A stretch of 64,000 nt of DNA from Rugamonas sp. A1-17 (GCA_025548565.1 JAJLPB010000001.1:744001-808000), one strand, 5' to 3'. Shown: positions 46,588-56,025, numbered from the stretch's first letter. Notes: generated from the sequence alone by a model not told the origin. Numbers and translations: made by a program.

Positions 46588-46680
46588 AATATTTCCTCTT
46601 CAATACGATGCAGGCATGGTAATAGCGATTTTCTGATCGAAAAAGTCGACAGCTATCAGTTTTTCTGACAGCATGAGGCC

Positions 46681-47595
46681 ATGGCCTTCTCCAGCGATAA
46701 CATCGCCATCTTTCTCGCCGTGCTAGATCACGGTTCGTTTTCCGCAGCGGCGCGGGCGCTGGGGCGGGTGCCGTCGGCCGTCAGCATGGCGATCGCCAAC
46801 CTGGAGGCGGAACTCGATCTGCAGCTGTTCGACCGCACGTCGCGCGAAGTACGGCCGACCGAATCGGCGCGGGCGCTGGAGGCCGAGGCGCGGCAGATGG
46901 CGGGGCAACTGCGCCGCCTGCAGGCGCACGCGCTGTCGCTGCACCAGGGACTGGAACGGCGCCTGACGCTGGCGATCGCGCCCGAGCTGCTGTCGGCGCC
47001 GTGGAGCGAGCCGCTGGCGCGGCTGGCGGAGGAGTTCCCGTCATTGGAGGTGGACGTGGTGTCGGCGCCGCAGAACGATGCGCTGCGCATGCTGCACGAA
47101 GGCGCGGCGCAGCTGGCGTTGATCTACGAGCGGCCGCGGATCGATCAGCGCGAGAGCTTCCAGGAACTGGGCAGCGAAGTGATGGTGGCGGTGATCTCGC
47201 CGCGCCATCCGCAGGCGCGCGAGTGCAATGGGCAGTTCCGGTTGGAGGAGCTGGTCGACATGCGGCAGGTGGCCATCGTCGGCCGCGACGCGGGGATCGA
47301 GGACGAGCGGGTGCTCATCTCGCGCAAGCTGTGGCGCACCGACAGTCATCTGGCGACACTGAGCCTGGTGCGCGCCGGCGTGGGCTGGGCCTATCTGCCG
47401 CATCGGCTGGCGGCGCCGCTGCTCGATTCGGGCGGGCTGCTGGGCATAGGCTTCGCGCACATGAGTAACCAACTGCGCCTGTGGGTGGATGTGGTGTGGC
47501 TCAACGATCGTCCGCTGGGCCTGGGCGCGCAGCGATTGATCGCGCTGATGAAGGATATTGCCGGCCTGGAGGCGCGGCCGGCGGCGGCGACTTAA
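46681..47595 (+). CDS. LysR-family regulator divergent from the PACE gene
   Basis: The 304-residue regulator has an N-terminal helix-turn-helix (NIAIFLAVLDHGSFSAAARALGRVPSAVSMAI, about 7-38) and an effector domain. The 93-bp gap to the divergent efflux gene contains TTTTC-N5-GAAAA (46629-46643), a possible LysR-type dyad. It is the likely activator of the efflux gene, by analogy with AceR. Confidence 0.86.
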   Translation: MAFSSDNIAIFLAVLDHGSFSAAARALGRVPSAVSMAIANLEAELDLQLFDRTSREVRPTESARALEAEARQMAGQLRRLQAHALSLHQGLERRLTLAIAPELLSAPWSEPLARLAEEFPSLEVDVVSAPQNDALRMLHEGAAQLALIYERPRIDQRESFQELGSEVMVAVISPRHPQARECNGQFRLEELVDMRQVAIVGRDAGIEDERVLISRKLWRTDSHLATLSLVRAGVGWAYLPHRLAAPLLDSGGLLGIGFAHMSNQLRLWVDVVWLNDRPLGLGAQRLIALMKDIAGLEARPAAAT

Positions 47596-47684
47596 CGCGG
47601 GCTTAATGGGGGCTAAATCCAGCAGGCGCGGCGCGTGGGAAGCTGGTATATTCGCTGTGCAGATTTTTTCATAAAAGGATAACC

Positions 47685-48341
47685 ATGCTTCGCCTGAAAC
47701 TCGCTGTCGCAGCCACCGCCCTGTTGGCCGGCGCCGCTTTCGCATCGCCCACCGCGCCCAAGAACGGCGCCGAGTACACCACCCTGAAGACGCCGCAGCC
47801 GGTGCAGGCCGAGGGCAAGAAGGTCGAGGTGATCGAGTTCTTTATGTACCACTGCCCGGCGTGCTACGCGCTGGAGCCGGCGATGCTGGCATGGGTGAAG
47901 AAGCAGGGCGACGGCATCGTGTTCCGCCGCATCCACTTGCCGCTGACCGGCGAGAACGATCCGGAAGCGCATATGTTCCTGACGCTGGAGGCGCTGAAGC
48001 TGGAAGAGTCGCTGCACGCCAAGCTGCTGACCACATGGCACGTGGAGCGCCGCCGCCTGAAGAGCGATGCGGACAACATCGACTGGGCCGTGAAGAATGG
48101 CGTCGACAAGGACAAATACGTGGCCGCGTATAACTCGTTCTCGGTCATGGCCAAGTTGAAGAGCGCGGGCCGCGTGGCCGGCACGTATGAAGTCAACAGC
48201 ACGCCGACGCTGATCGTCAATGGCCGCTACCTGACCAATCCTTCGATGGTGGACGCCAGCAATCCTGGCATCCCGCGCCCGCAGCTGGACCAGGCCACCT
48301 TGCAGGTGCTGGACGCGCTGGTGGCGATGTCGCGCAAATAA
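47685..48341 (+). CDS. dsbA: Periplasmic thiol:disulfide oxidoreductase DsbA
   Basis: The 218-residue exported thioredoxin-fold oxidase has a signal peptide (MLRLKLAVAATALLAGAAFA), active site FFMYHCPACYALEP (CPAC rather than CPHC) and the cis-Pro region STPTLIVNGRY. It introduces disulfides into exported proteins. It is followed by a TfoX-domain gene one base later. It could also act on secreted Cys proteins encoded elsewhere in this window. Confidence 0.93.
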   Translation: MLRLKLAVAATALLAGAAFASPTAPKNGAEYTTLKTPQPVQAEGKKVEVIEFFMYHCPACYALEPAMLAWVKKQGDGIVFRRIHLPLTGENDPEAHMFLTLEALKLEESLHAKLLTTWHVERRRLKSDADNIDWAVKNGVDKDKYVAAYNSFSVMAKLKSAGRVAGTYEVNSTPTLIVNGRYLTNPSMVDASNPGIPRPQLDQATLQVLDALVAMSRK

Positions 48342-48342
48342 G

Positions 48343-48669
48343 TTGGCTGCGAGCGCCGAGTTTGTAGGCTGGATGCGCGAGCAATTCGCGCCGCTCGGCG
48401 CCGCGGTGTCGGACGCCGCGTTCTTCGGCGGCCGCGCCTTCAAGTATCACGGCCAGCAGTTCGCGTGGGTGATCGACAGCACGCTGTACCTGCGCGTCGG
48501 CGACGCCACCCGCGCCGGGTTCGAGGCCGCCGGCGCCACGCCATTTTCCTACGAGACCAAGAAGGGCAAGGTGCTGGTCACGAAGTACTACACGGCGCCC
48601 GAGTTCCTGCTGGACGATCCCGAGCAGATGCTGGTCTGGGCGCGCAAGGCGATCAGCACGGCCGGGTAA
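48343..48669 (+). CDS. TfoX N-terminal domain protein
   Basis: The 108-residue cytosolic protein consists of one TfoX_N-like domain (EFVGWMREQFAPLGAAV, AFFGGRAFKYHGQQFAWV, YLRVGDATRAGFEAAG). The start is taken as TTG 48343, one base after the dsbA stop, because ATG 48373 would cut into the first conserved helix; the start is uncertain. The full two-domain TfoX competence regulator is not present, so the function is unknown. Confidence 0.75.
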   Translation: MAASAEFVGWMREQFAPLGAAVSDAAFFGGRAFKYHGQQFAWVIDSTLYLRVGDATRAGFEAAGATPFSYETKKGKVLVTKYYTAPEFLLDDPEQMLVWARKAISTAG

Positions 48670-48682
48670 GGCCGCGTCAACG

Positions 48683-49624
48683 TCAACGATGCGCGGCCAG
48701 GAAGGCCAGCATGTGCTGGTTGAAGAGGGCCGTCTGCTCCATCTGCGGTAGATGGCCGGACTGGTCGATCTCGACGTAGGTGAGGGCGGGCATCGCTCGC
48801 CGGATGTGGGCCGATTGCGCCACCGGCAGTGTCGGATCCTGCTTGCCCCAGATGAGCTGCACCGGCAAGCCCGCCTTGGCGATGGCTGTGTACATCGCGT
48901 CGAAATCCACCTCCGCCAATTGCATCCGCGACCGGTACAGCGCGCGGCCGAAGCCGCGATACGCCATCTGCGGGCGATAGCGCTCGGCCCAGCCGGGGAA
49001 CTGTTCGGGATGCAGGAAATCGCTGGCCTGGTTGTCGGCCATGCCCGGCACCGCGCTGACCTGGAACAGGTAAGGGCCCAGCAACGGCGCCCGCAGTTGC
49101 CAGGGGATGGTCGGCCGCGTGTTCGATGGGTCGACCAGCGTCAAGGTGCGAATGCGCTGCGGATGCGTCGATGCGTAGTGCGCCGTGACAAAGCCGCCGA
49201 ACGACAGGCCAAACAAATCCACCGGGCCGTTCGCTTGCAGCGCCTTGAGCAGGTCGTCGATCTGGCGGTCGTAGAAGGCGCCGTCGTAGGCTGCGTCGGG
49301 ACGGTCGGACAGGCCGCGTCCGAACAGGTCGTAGCGGATCACGCGGTAGCCCGCGTCGCCCAGCGCCTTGAAGGTCGGGTCCCAGATGTAGGACGGCACC
49401 GAGAAGCCGTGCACCAGCAAGGCCACGCGGCCATTGGCCGGTCCGGCCGCTTCGTAATGGGTGACGCCGTCGCTCAACGCCACGAAGGCGCCTGGCGCGC
49501 CCGCGCTGTTGCGGGCCTGGTCGTCCAGTATGGATTTTTCGGGATTGACGTAACGCTGGTAGCCGGCTGCGGCGCCACCGGCAAGCAAGACTACGATCAG
49601 CATCCACCGCAGTGCCTTCGTCAT
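48683..49624 (-). CDS. Alpha/beta hydrolase, membrane-anchored or exported
   Basis: The 313-residue protein has an N-terminal hydrophobic anchor (ALRWMLIVVLLAGGAAAGYQ). It shows an alpha/beta hydrolase fold with oxyanion HGFSVPSYIW, nucleophile elbow GLSFGGF, acid region WGKQDPTLP and catalytic His in DQSGHLPQMEQ. It resembles the MhpC/epoxide-hydrolase-like group. The substrate cannot be read. Confidence 0.85.
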   Translation of the reverse strand: MTKALRWMLIVVLLAGGAAAGYQRYVNPEKSILDDQARNSAGAPGAFVALSDGVTHYEAAGPANGRVALLVHGFSVPSYIWDPTFKALGDAGYRVIRYDLFGRGLSDRPDAAYDGAFYDRQIDDLLKALQANGPVDLFGLSFGGFVTAHYASTHPQRIRTLTLVDPSNTRPTIPWQLRAPLLGPYLFQVSAVPGMADNQASDFLHPEQFPGWAERYRPQMAYRGFGRALYRSRMQLAEVDFDAMYTAIAKAGLPVQLIWGKQDPTLPVAQSAHIRRAMPALTYVEIDQSGHLPQMEQTALFNQHMLAFLAAHR

Positions 49625-49641
49625 ACGCGCGGCGCGGTGGC

Positions 49642-49824
49642 TCAGTTGACGGTGAAGCGGGTCGGGATTTCGATGCCGCCGTTGCGCGCGGCTTCAGCGT
49701 AGGCTTGCAGTTCCTGGATGACGGCATCGAGCTGCTCCTGGCCGGGGTTGGCCTGGAAGTTCTTGACGCGCTCATTCATGAGCGTTACCTGCCTGCTCCA
49801 GTCCAGTCTATTCGATTTGCTCAT
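49642..49824 (-). CDS. Small conserved hypothetical protein (60 residues)
   Basis: The short cytosolic helical protein (MSKSNRLDWSRQVTLMNERV ...) has no membrane segment. GGAG lies 6 bases upstream of ATG 49824, supporting this start over 49866. It lies 17 bp upstream of the hydrolase gene and probably shares its transcript. No function is recognised. Confidence 0.6.
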   Translation of the reverse strand: MSKSNRLDWSRQVTLMNERVKNFQANPGQEQLDAVIQELQAYAEAARNGGIEIPTRFTVN

Positions 49825-49879
49825 GTGTGCTCCGTGGCTAAAAATCCAGTATAGAGCAAACGACAAAAATGCACAGCGT

Positions 49880-50593
49880 CTAACGCAGCACGGCGCGGTA
49901 GAACAGGTCCAGTCCTTGCCGTGCGCGGGCGCGCAATTCGTCGACCGACGGCGGCTGGTCGGTCGGGAACAGCATGCGCACCATGGTGTCGCCCATGATG
50001 CAGGCGAGCAGGTGCACCGCCAGCGTTTCGACCGGTACTTCCGGGCGCAACTGTTCGCGGATGTCGGCGCGGCTGAAGAAGCGCATCAGCTCCTCGCGAG
50101 TGCGCATGGGGCCGGCCTGGTAGAAGGTGTCGGCCAGCTCCGGTGTGGTGCGCGCCTCGGCCACCACCATGCGGTGCAGGCTGACGAAGGGGGGCGCAGT
50201 CACCAGTTCCAGGAAGCGCAGTGCGAAGTCGTCCATCACTTCGCGGAACGGCCGCGGGTCCGCTTGCAGGTCGGTCATGCCGGCGAAGAAACGCGCGCGG
50301 CCATTGGTGATGACGGCGTTCAGCAGCCCGGCCTTGCCACCAAATTTGACATAGATCGTGCGCACCGCCACATGGGCTTCGCGCGCGATCATTTCCAGGC
50401 TGACCTTGCTATAGCCTTTTTCCAGGAACAAGGAGGCGGCCGTGTGCAGCAGCGATTGCAGCCGGGCTTCCTTGTCGGCCGCGCGCGGACGTCCGGCCGC
50501 CTTGCCGAAGCAGGGGGAGTCGGGCGAGTCGTTGGCGGCGCCCTCGGGGCAATCCGGGTCTTCCAGGGCGGCGGCGTTGGTGGTGATTTTCAT
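49880..50593 (-). CDS. TetR/AcrR-family repressor of the adjacent efflux operon
   Basis: The 237-residue regulator has an N-terminal extension of about 35 residues (with the basic GKAAGRPRAADKEAR). The TetR helix-turn-helix (LLHTAASLFLEKGYSKVSLEMIAREAHVAVRTIYVKFG, about 48-85) and a helical ligand domain (TetR_C AefR-like) follow. It is divergent from the EmrAB-type operon, with an 8-bp-arm palindrome between them, the typical autoregulating repressor arrangement. Confidence 0.9.
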   Translation of the reverse strand: MKITTNAAALEDPDCPEGAANDSPDSPCFGKAAGRPRAADKEARLQSLLHTAASLFLEKGYSKVSLEMIAREAHVAVRTIYVKFGGKAGLLNAVITNGRARFFAGMTDLQADPRPFREVMDDFALRFLELVTAPPFVSLHRMVVAEARTTPELADTFYQAGPMRTREELMRFFSRADIREQLRPEVPVETLAVHLLACIMGDTMVRMLFPTDQPPSVDELRARARQGLDLFYRAVLR

Positions 50594-50635
50594 GGGATGA
50601 CATGGTAAGGGATGCGGACATCGTAGTCCAAAATA

Positions 50636-50659
50636 AAATGAAATGCAATCGTTTCATTT
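50636..50659. promoter_or_regulatory. TetR-type operator before the efflux operon
   Basis: AAATGAAA and TTTCATTT are perfect 8-bp inverted arms with an 8-base spacer. The site directly abuts the -35 box at 50661, ideal for repression by the divergent TetR protein. Confidence 0.75.
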
Positions 50660-50660
50660 C

Positions 50661-50689
50661 TTGACTTTGCTCAAATTCGGGCTAATAAT
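50661..50689 (+). promoter_or_regulatory. Promoter of the efflux operon
   Basis: TTGACT (50661-50666), 17 bases and AATAAT (50684-50689) match sigma-70 elements and start 35 bases before the adaptor start codon. Confidence 0.7.
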
Positions 50690-50723
50690 GCACTTCTCCC
50701 ATTTCATTTATTTGGAGCTGCAC

Positions 50724-51887
50724 ATGTCCACTCAGCACAACCAAGAACAAAAAGTGCTCAGCGCCGTCCCCGCTGGCCAGCCGGCGGCGCCTGCCGCGCC
50801 GGCCGCTCCAGCCGCGCCGGCCAAGTCCAACCGCCGCGTGGTGATGATCGCCGCCGTTGTCGCCCTGGCCGCGCTGGCCGCCGGCGGCCGCATGTGGTAT
50901 CGCAGCCATTATTTCGTCGAGACGGAAAACGCCTATGTGGCCGGCCACGTGCATCCGGTGTCGTCGCGCATCGCCGGTGTGGTCACCAAGGTGCTGATCG
51001 ACGATAACCAGATCGTCAAGGAAGGCGATGTCATCGCCGAACTCGATCCGTTCGACCAGCACGTGAAGGTCGAGCAGATCCAGGCGCAGATCGCCACCGC
51101 CGAGCAGCAGGTCGCGCAGTCGGACGCGCAGATCGCCCAGGTCCAGGCGCAGGCCAGCGCCGCCGCCGCCCAGGTGGCGCAGTCGGAAGCGCAGCTGGTG
51201 CGCGCCAAGCAGGACGCCGAGCGTTATGGCCAGCTGTATAACAGCCAGATGAAGGCCGTCTCGAAAGCGGAACTGGACGCCGCCGTCGCCGGCCGCGCCA
51301 GCGCCGTGGCCGACCTGGCCGCGCGCAAGGACAGCGCCGCCGCCGCCAAGGCGCAGATCGCCGCCGCCCAATCGGCGCGCGACGTGCTCAAGGCGCAAGT
51401 GACCGTGCTGCGCGTGCAGCTGAAGGACGCCGAGCAGCAGCTGGCCTACAACCGCATCCTGGCGCCCGTGGGCGGCCGGATCGGCAAGCGCTCCATCGAG
51501 GTGGGCCAGCGCGTGACGGCCGGCCAGCAGCTGACCGCCATCGTGCAGGAAAACGTCTGGCTGACCGCCAACTTCAAGGAAACCCAGCTGGCCGACCTGA
51601 AGCCGGGCCAGGAAGTCAAAGTGACGATCGACGCGATTCCGGGCCGTGAGCTGATCGGCAAAGTGGACAGCTTCGCGCCGGCCTCCGGTGCCCAGTTCGC
51701 GCTGCTGCCGGCCGATAACGCCACCGGTAACTTCACCAAGATCGTCCAGCGCGTGCCGGTCAAGATCACCTTCAAGCCGGAAGACGTCAAGGCCCTGAGC
51801 GGCCGCCTGGTGCCGGGCATGTCGGCGATCGCCGAAGTGGCCGTGAATCAGGCCAACTCGCAAACCGAAGCCAAAGCCGCGCACTAA
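50724..51887 (+). CDS. EmrA/HlyD-type periplasmic adaptor of a multidrug efflux pump
   Basis: The 387-residue membrane-fusion protein starts at ATG 50724 with GGAG 6 bases upstream. A cytosolic Ala/Pro-rich N-terminus precedes one transmembrane helix (RRVVMIAAVVALAALAAGG, about 37-55). A barrel-sandwich/lipoyl domain (YVAGHVHPVSSRIAGVV) is split by a long alpha-hairpin rich in Gln/Ala. A beta-barrel segment (WLTANFKETQLADLKPGQEV) follows. It links the inner-membrane transporter encoded next to the outer-membrane factor. Confidence 0.93.
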   Translation: MSTQHNQEQKVLSAVPAGQPAAPAAPAAPAAPAKSNRRVVMIAAVVALAALAAGGRMWYRSHYFVETENAYVAGHVHPVSSRIAGVVTKVLIDDNQIVKEGDVIAELDPFDQHVKVEQIQAQIATAEQQVAQSDAQIAQVQAQASAAAAQVAQSEAQLVRAKQDAERYGQLYNSQMKAVSKAELDAAVAGRASAVADLAARKDSAAAAKAQIAAAQSARDVLKAQVTVLRVQLKDAEQQLAYNRILAPVGGRIGKRSIEVGQRVTAGQQLTAIVQENVWLTANFKETQLADLKPGQEVKVTIDAIPGRELIGKVDSFAPASGAQFALLPADNATGNFTKIVQRVPVKITFKPEDVKALSGRLVPGMSAIAEVAVNQANSQTEAKAAH

Positions 51888-51896
51888 GGAGCCACC

Positions 51897-53516
51897 ATGG
51901 CCAGCACCACAATCGATACGCCGGCCGGCGGCGTGGGGAAGCCCGCGTCCGCCCCGGCCATGCCGGCCGAGAAGGTCTCCGGCCGCACCTGGATGGCGGT
52001 GGCCGCCGGCATGCTGGGCGCCTTCATGGCGGTGCTCGACATCCAGATCACCAACTCGTCGCTCAAGGACATCCTGGGCACCTTGTCGGCCACGCAGGAA
52101 GAGGGCTCGTGGATCGCCACCGCCTATCTGGTGGCGGAGATCATCGTCATTCCGATGACCGGCCTGCTGACCCGCGTGTTCGGCATGCGCGCCTACCTGA
52201 TGGGCACCACCGCGCTGTTCCTCGGCTTCTCCACGCTGTGCGGCTTCGCCTGGAACCTGCCGAGCATGATCGTGTTCCGCATGCTGCAGGGCTTCACCGG
52301 CGGCGCGCTGATCCCGATGGCGATGACGCTGGTGATGACCAAGCTGCCGCCGTCCAAGCGCGCCGCCGGCATGGCCATCTTCGGCCTGACGGCCACGCTG
52401 GCGCCGGCCATGGGCCCGACCTTCGGCGGTTACCTGAGCGAGCTGTATGGCTGGCCGTCGATCTTCTACATCAACTGGGTACCGGGTGTGCTGCTGATCT
52501 GCGGTATCGCGCTGGGCCTGGACAAGGAAAAGTTCCAGCCCAACCTGCTGTTCAACGCGGACTGGCTGGGCATCGCCTTCATGGCCGTGGGCCTGGGCAG
52601 CCTGACCATCTTCCTGGAAGAGGGCAACAGCAAGGACTGGTTCGATTCATCGTTCATCATCACCTTCGCGGCGATGGCGATCGTCGGCCTGCTCGGCTGG
52701 GCGGTGACGGGGGCGATGCGCAAGCAGCCCTTTGTCAACCTGGGCCTGTACGGCCAGCGCAACTTCTTCGCCGCCACCGCGCTGTCGCTGGCGATGGGCA
52801 TGGGCCTGTACGGCTCCTCGTTCCTGCTGCCGCTGTACCTGGGCCAGATCGCCGGCTACTCGCCGATGCAGATCGGTGAGGTCATCATGTGGGTCGGCCT
52901 GCCGCAGCTGTTCATCATGCCGTTCGTGGCCAAGCTGTCGTCCAAGATCGACAACCGCATCCTGTGCAGCTTCGGCCTGCTGCTGTTCGGCGGCTCCTGC
53001 CTGATGAACGCCTACATGGACGCCACCACCGGCTACGACCAGCTGCTGCTGTCGCAGGTGGTGCGGGCGCTGGGCCAGCCGTTCGTCATGCTGACGCTGT
53101 CGAACTTCGCGATGAACGGCATCACGCCGAAAGACATGCCGTCGGCTTCGAGCCTGATCAACATGACCCGCAACCTGGGTGGTTCGATCGGCATCGCGCT
53201 GCTGGCCACCGCGCTGACGTCGCGCGAGCATTTCCACTCGCAGCGCCTGGGCGAATCGGTGACCGGCTTCGCGGCCGCCACGCAGGAACGCCTGGCCGCG
53301 TTGACGCAATCGTTCATGAGCAAGGGATTCGATGCGACCAGCGCGTCGGACATGGCGCTCAAGGCGGTGGACGGCATCGTGCGGCGCGAGGCGTATGTGA
53401 TGGCCTACAACGACGGCTTTTTCCTGGTCGCGATGGTGCTGTTCGGCTGCATCGGCGTGCTGTGGTTCTCGGACAAGGTCAAAGCCCCTTCGGGTGGTGG
53501 CGGCGGCGCGCACTAA
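51897..53516 (+). CDS. DHA2-family (EmrB-type) drug efflux MFS transporter
   Basis: The 539-residue 14-helix drug/proton antiporter includes VLDIQITNSSLKDILGTLSAT (helix 1 motif of the DHA2 group), EGSWIATAYLVAEI and motif C-like GLTATLAPAMGPTFGGYL. It works with the adaptor encoded 9 bp upstream and with the outer-membrane factor encoded after a REP-like hairpin. Confidence 0.94.
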   Translation: MASTTIDTPAGGVGKPASAPAMPAEKVSGRTWMAVAAGMLGAFMAVLDIQITNSSLKDILGTLSATQEEGSWIATAYLVAEIIVIPMTGLLTRVFGMRAYLMGTTALFLGFSTLCGFAWNLPSMIVFRMLQGFTGGALIPMAMTLVMTKLPPSKRAAGMAIFGLTATLAPAMGPTFGGYLSELYGWPSIFYINWVPGVLLICGIALGLDKEKFQPNLLFNADWLGIAFMAVGLGSLTIFLEEGNSKDWFDSSFIITFAAMAIVGLLGWAVTGAMRKQPFVNLGLYGQRNFFAATALSLAMGMGLYGSSFLLPLYLGQIAGYSPMQIGEVIMWVGLPQLFIMPFVAKLSSKIDNRILCSFGLLLFGGSCLMNAYMDATTGYDQLLLSQVVRALGQPFVMLTLSNFAMNGITPKDMPSASSLINMTRNLGGSIGIALLATALTSREHFHSQRLGESVTGFAAATQERLAALTQSFMSKGFDATSASDMALKAVDGIVRREAYVMAYNDGFFLVAMVLFGCIGVLWFSDKVKAPSGGGGGAH

Positions 53517-53523
53517 GCGCCAA

Positions 53524-53553
53524 CCGTCATTCCCGCTTTCGCGGGAATGACGG
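53524..53553. repeat. REP-like palindrome inside the efflux operon
   Basis: CCGTCATTCCCGC pairs perfectly with GCGGGAATGACGG around a TTTC loop (13-bp stem). It lies between the transporter and outer-membrane factor genes and shares the ATTCCCGC/GCGGGAAT core with 30021-30040. It may stabilise the upstream mRNA or lower expression of the last gene. Confidence 0.88.
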
Positions 53554-53583
53554 GATAACTGATTTATTTTATGAGGTAACACC

Positions 53584-55065
53584 ATGTTGAATTCAGCTTT
53601 GAAGCGCCTGACGCTCGCTGTTTCCGTTACGCTGGCCGTCACCGGCTGCGCCACCGTCGGCAGCGATTTCGCCGCGCCGAAGAACGTCGCCGACGCGTCG
53701 TTCCGCCACCTGCCGCAAGCCGGCGCCAGCGAGGTGCACCTGCCCGCGCAGTGGTGGACCGTGTTCAACGACGACACCCTGAACCGCCTCGAACAGACCG
53801 CGCTGCGCGACAACCCGAGCGTGAAGGCCGCCGCGCAACGGCTGGTGGTGGCGCTGGAGCAGGCCGGCCTGTCGCGCGCCAACCAGCAGCCGTCGCTGAG
53901 CGTGAGCACGTCGGTGTCGAACTCGCGCACCTCGGCCGAGACTTCGCAGGGCCTGGCGCTGGGTGGCCGTTCGATCAAGGGTAACAACTACGCGGTGGGC
54001 GCATCGATGTCGTATGAAGTCGACCTGCTGGGCCGCGTGCGCCGCCTGGTGGAGGCGTCCGACGCGCAGGCGCTGGCCGCCGAGGCGGACCGCGACGGCG
54101 TGTTGTTGATGCTGTCGTCGCAGCTGGCGACCACCTACTGGCAGCTGCGCGGCCTGGACGCCGAGATGGCGATCCTGAACGGCGCGCTGGACACCCGCCG
54201 CGAAACCGAGGAGCTGGTGACGGCGCGCTTCAACGCGGGCCTGTCGAATGAGCTGGACGTGTCGCGCGCCCGCATCGAACGCGCCAACGCGCAGGCCGAC
54301 CTGCATGAGGTGCAGCGTCAGCGCAACCTGCTGGAACACAGCCTGGCGACGCTGGTCGGCGCCTCGCCGTCGGCGTTGCTGACGGCGCCGAACGCCAATG
54401 CCGCCGTGCTGCCGCAGCCGCCGGCGATTCCGGTCGGCCTGCCGGCCAGCCTGTTGTCGCAGCGTCCGGACCTGGCGGGCAGCGTGGCCAACCTGCGCGC
54501 GGCCAATGCGCAGATCGGCGTGGCGGAAGGCGCGTTTTATCCATCGCTGTCGCTGACGTCGAACTTCGGCTATGCGTCGGAGAGCCTGAAGGAACTGGGC
54601 AAGGGCGGTTCGCGCCAGTTCAGCGTCGGCCCGTTGGCGCTGTCGCTGCCGATCTTCGACGGTGGCCGCAACAAGGCCAACCTGGCCATCTCCAAGGCGC
54701 GCTACGAAGAGGCGATCGCCAATCACGAAACCAAGCTGCTGACGGCGCTGCGCGAAGTGGAAGACGCGCTGTCCGATGTGCAGGAGCGCCAGCTGCAGGG
54801 CGAGGTGCAATCGGCCTCGCAAGTGGCGGCGGCGCGCGGCTACCTGGTGGCGCGTGCGCGCTACGAGCGTGGCGTGTCGACCTACCTGGACGTGACCGAC
54901 GCGCAGCGCAGCGCGCTGGCGGCCGACCGCGCGGCGGTGCAGATCAACACCCAGCGCCTGTTGGCGGCGGTGTCGGTGGCGCGCGCGTTGGGCGCTGGCT
55001 GGCAGCCGTCGGCGCAACTGGCGTCGGTGTCGCAGAACGGCGCGATCAAGCCGCTGGCGAAGTAA
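53584..55065 (+). CDS. NodT-family outer-membrane efflux lipoprotein
   Basis: The 493-residue TolC-like outer-membrane channel has an N-terminal lipoprotein signal with lipobox VTGC at about residue 21. Two OEP repeats are visible: SYEVDLLGRVRRLVEASDAQ in the first, and LPIFDGGRNKANLAISKARYEEA in the second. It completes the tripartite pump with the EmrA/EmrB-type proteins. Confidence 0.93.
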   Translation: MLNSALKRLTLAVSVTLAVTGCATVGSDFAAPKNVADASFRHLPQAGASEVHLPAQWWTVFNDDTLNRLEQTALRDNPSVKAAAQRLVVALEQAGLSRANQQPSLSVSTSVSNSRTSAETSQGLALGGRSIKGNNYAVGASMSYEVDLLGRVRRLVEASDAQALAAEADRDGVLLMLSSQLATTYWQLRGLDAEMAILNGALDTRRETEELVTARFNAGLSNELDVSRARIERANAQADLHEVQRQRNLLEHSLATLVGASPSALLTAPNANAAVLPQPPAIPVGLPASLLSQRPDLAGSVANLRAANAQIGVAEGAFYPSLSLTSNFGYASESLKELGKGGSRQFSVGPLALSLPIFDGGRNKANLAISKARYEEAIANHETKLLTALREVEDALSDVQERQLQGEVQSASQVAAARGYLVARARYERGVSTYLDVTDAQRSALAADRAAVQINTQRLLAAVSVARALGAGWQPSAQLASVSQNGAIKPLAK

Positions 55066-55101
55066 ATTGTTTTCCGCCCGGTGCAACGCCGGGCGAGGTC
55101 C

Positions 55102-56022
55102 TCACGCGGAAGAGGCCAGCGGCAGTGCTGCCGCTGGCCCGAAGCGTTCCATCATGAAGTCGATGAATGTGGTCAGCTTGGGCGTGGCCAGGCGGTCGCG
55201 CGGGTAGACCAGGTGCATGGGGCGGGCAGGCGGCAGGTAGTCGCACAGCACCGGCTTCAGACGGCCGGCGGCGATGTCCTGCGCCAGCAGCACCTCGGCC
55301 TGCATCACGATGCCGAAATCCTTGAGCGCGGCCATGCGCAGCGCTTGTCCGCTGTTGGTGCGGAAGCGGCTGGGCGGCAGCGCGCGCAGGCCGCGCAGGC
55401 CGTGCACCGATTGCAGGCGCCAGCGCACGCCGACCGCCCCCACCATGAAATCCAGGCACTCGTGCCGCGCCAGGTCGTCCGGCGTGCGCGGCGTGCCGTG
55501 CTTTTTCAGGTAGGCCGGAGAGGCGCAGATCGCCATCGCGTAGTTGAACAGCGGGCGCGCGATCATGCCGGAATCGTCCAGGGCGCCGATGCGCACGGCG
55601 GCGTCGTAGCCTTCCTCCACCAGGTCCACCATGCGGTCGTTGAGGCTCAGGTCCACGCCCACTTCCGGGTGCAGGCGCAGGTAGTCGCTGATGGCGGGCG
55701 CCAACCATTCGCTGCCGAAGGAGACGGGCGCGGTGATCCTGAGCCGTCCGCGCGGTACGCTGCGCATCGCTTCGGCGCCCGATTCGGCGGCGGCGATCTG
55801 CGCCAGGATGGCGCGGCATTGTTCGACGTACTGGGCGCCGATCTCGGTCAGGCTTTGGCGGCGCGTGGTGCGCGTGAGCAGGCGTGCGCCCAGCGTGGCC
55901 TCAAGGTGCGCGATGTGCTTGCCGACCATGACCGGCGACAGCTGGAAGGCGCTGGCGGCGGCAGTGAAATTGCCGGCGTCGACGACGGCGACGAAGATCT
56001 CCATGCTGCGCAGCTTGTCCAT
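55102..56022 (-). CDS. LysR-family regulator divergent from the SDR pair
   Basis: The 306-residue regulator begins MDKLRSMEIFVAVVDAGNFTAAASAFQLSPVMVGKHI (helix-turn-helix to about 37), followed by a substrate-binding domain. It belongs to the large CrgA/AaeR-like branch usually divergent from oxidoreductases. A 23-bp near-palindrome lies immediately before its start. It likely regulates the two divergent dehydrogenase genes. Confidence 0.88.
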   Translation of the reverse strand: MDKLRSMEIFVAVVDAGNFTAAASAFQLSPVMVGKHIAHLEATLGARLLTRTTRRQSLTEIGAQYVEQCRAILAQIAAAESGAEAMRSVPRGRLRITAPVSFGSEWLAPAISDYLRLHPEVGVDLSLNDRMVDLVEEGYDAAVRIGALDDSGMIARPLFNYAMAICASPAYLKKHGTPRTPDDLARHECLDFMVGAVGVRWRLQSVHGLRGLRALPPSRFRTNSGQALRMAALKDFGIVMQAEVLLAQDIAAGRLKPVLCDYLPPARPMHLVYPRDRLATPKLTTFIDFMMERFGPAAALPLASSA

Positions 56023-56025
56023 TTG

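Noticed and set aside
55075..55096. GC-rich stem between the outer-membrane factor and LysR genes as a terminator
   Set aside because: The stem CGCCCGG/CCGGGCG has no T run in either direction, so intrinsic termination is not supported.
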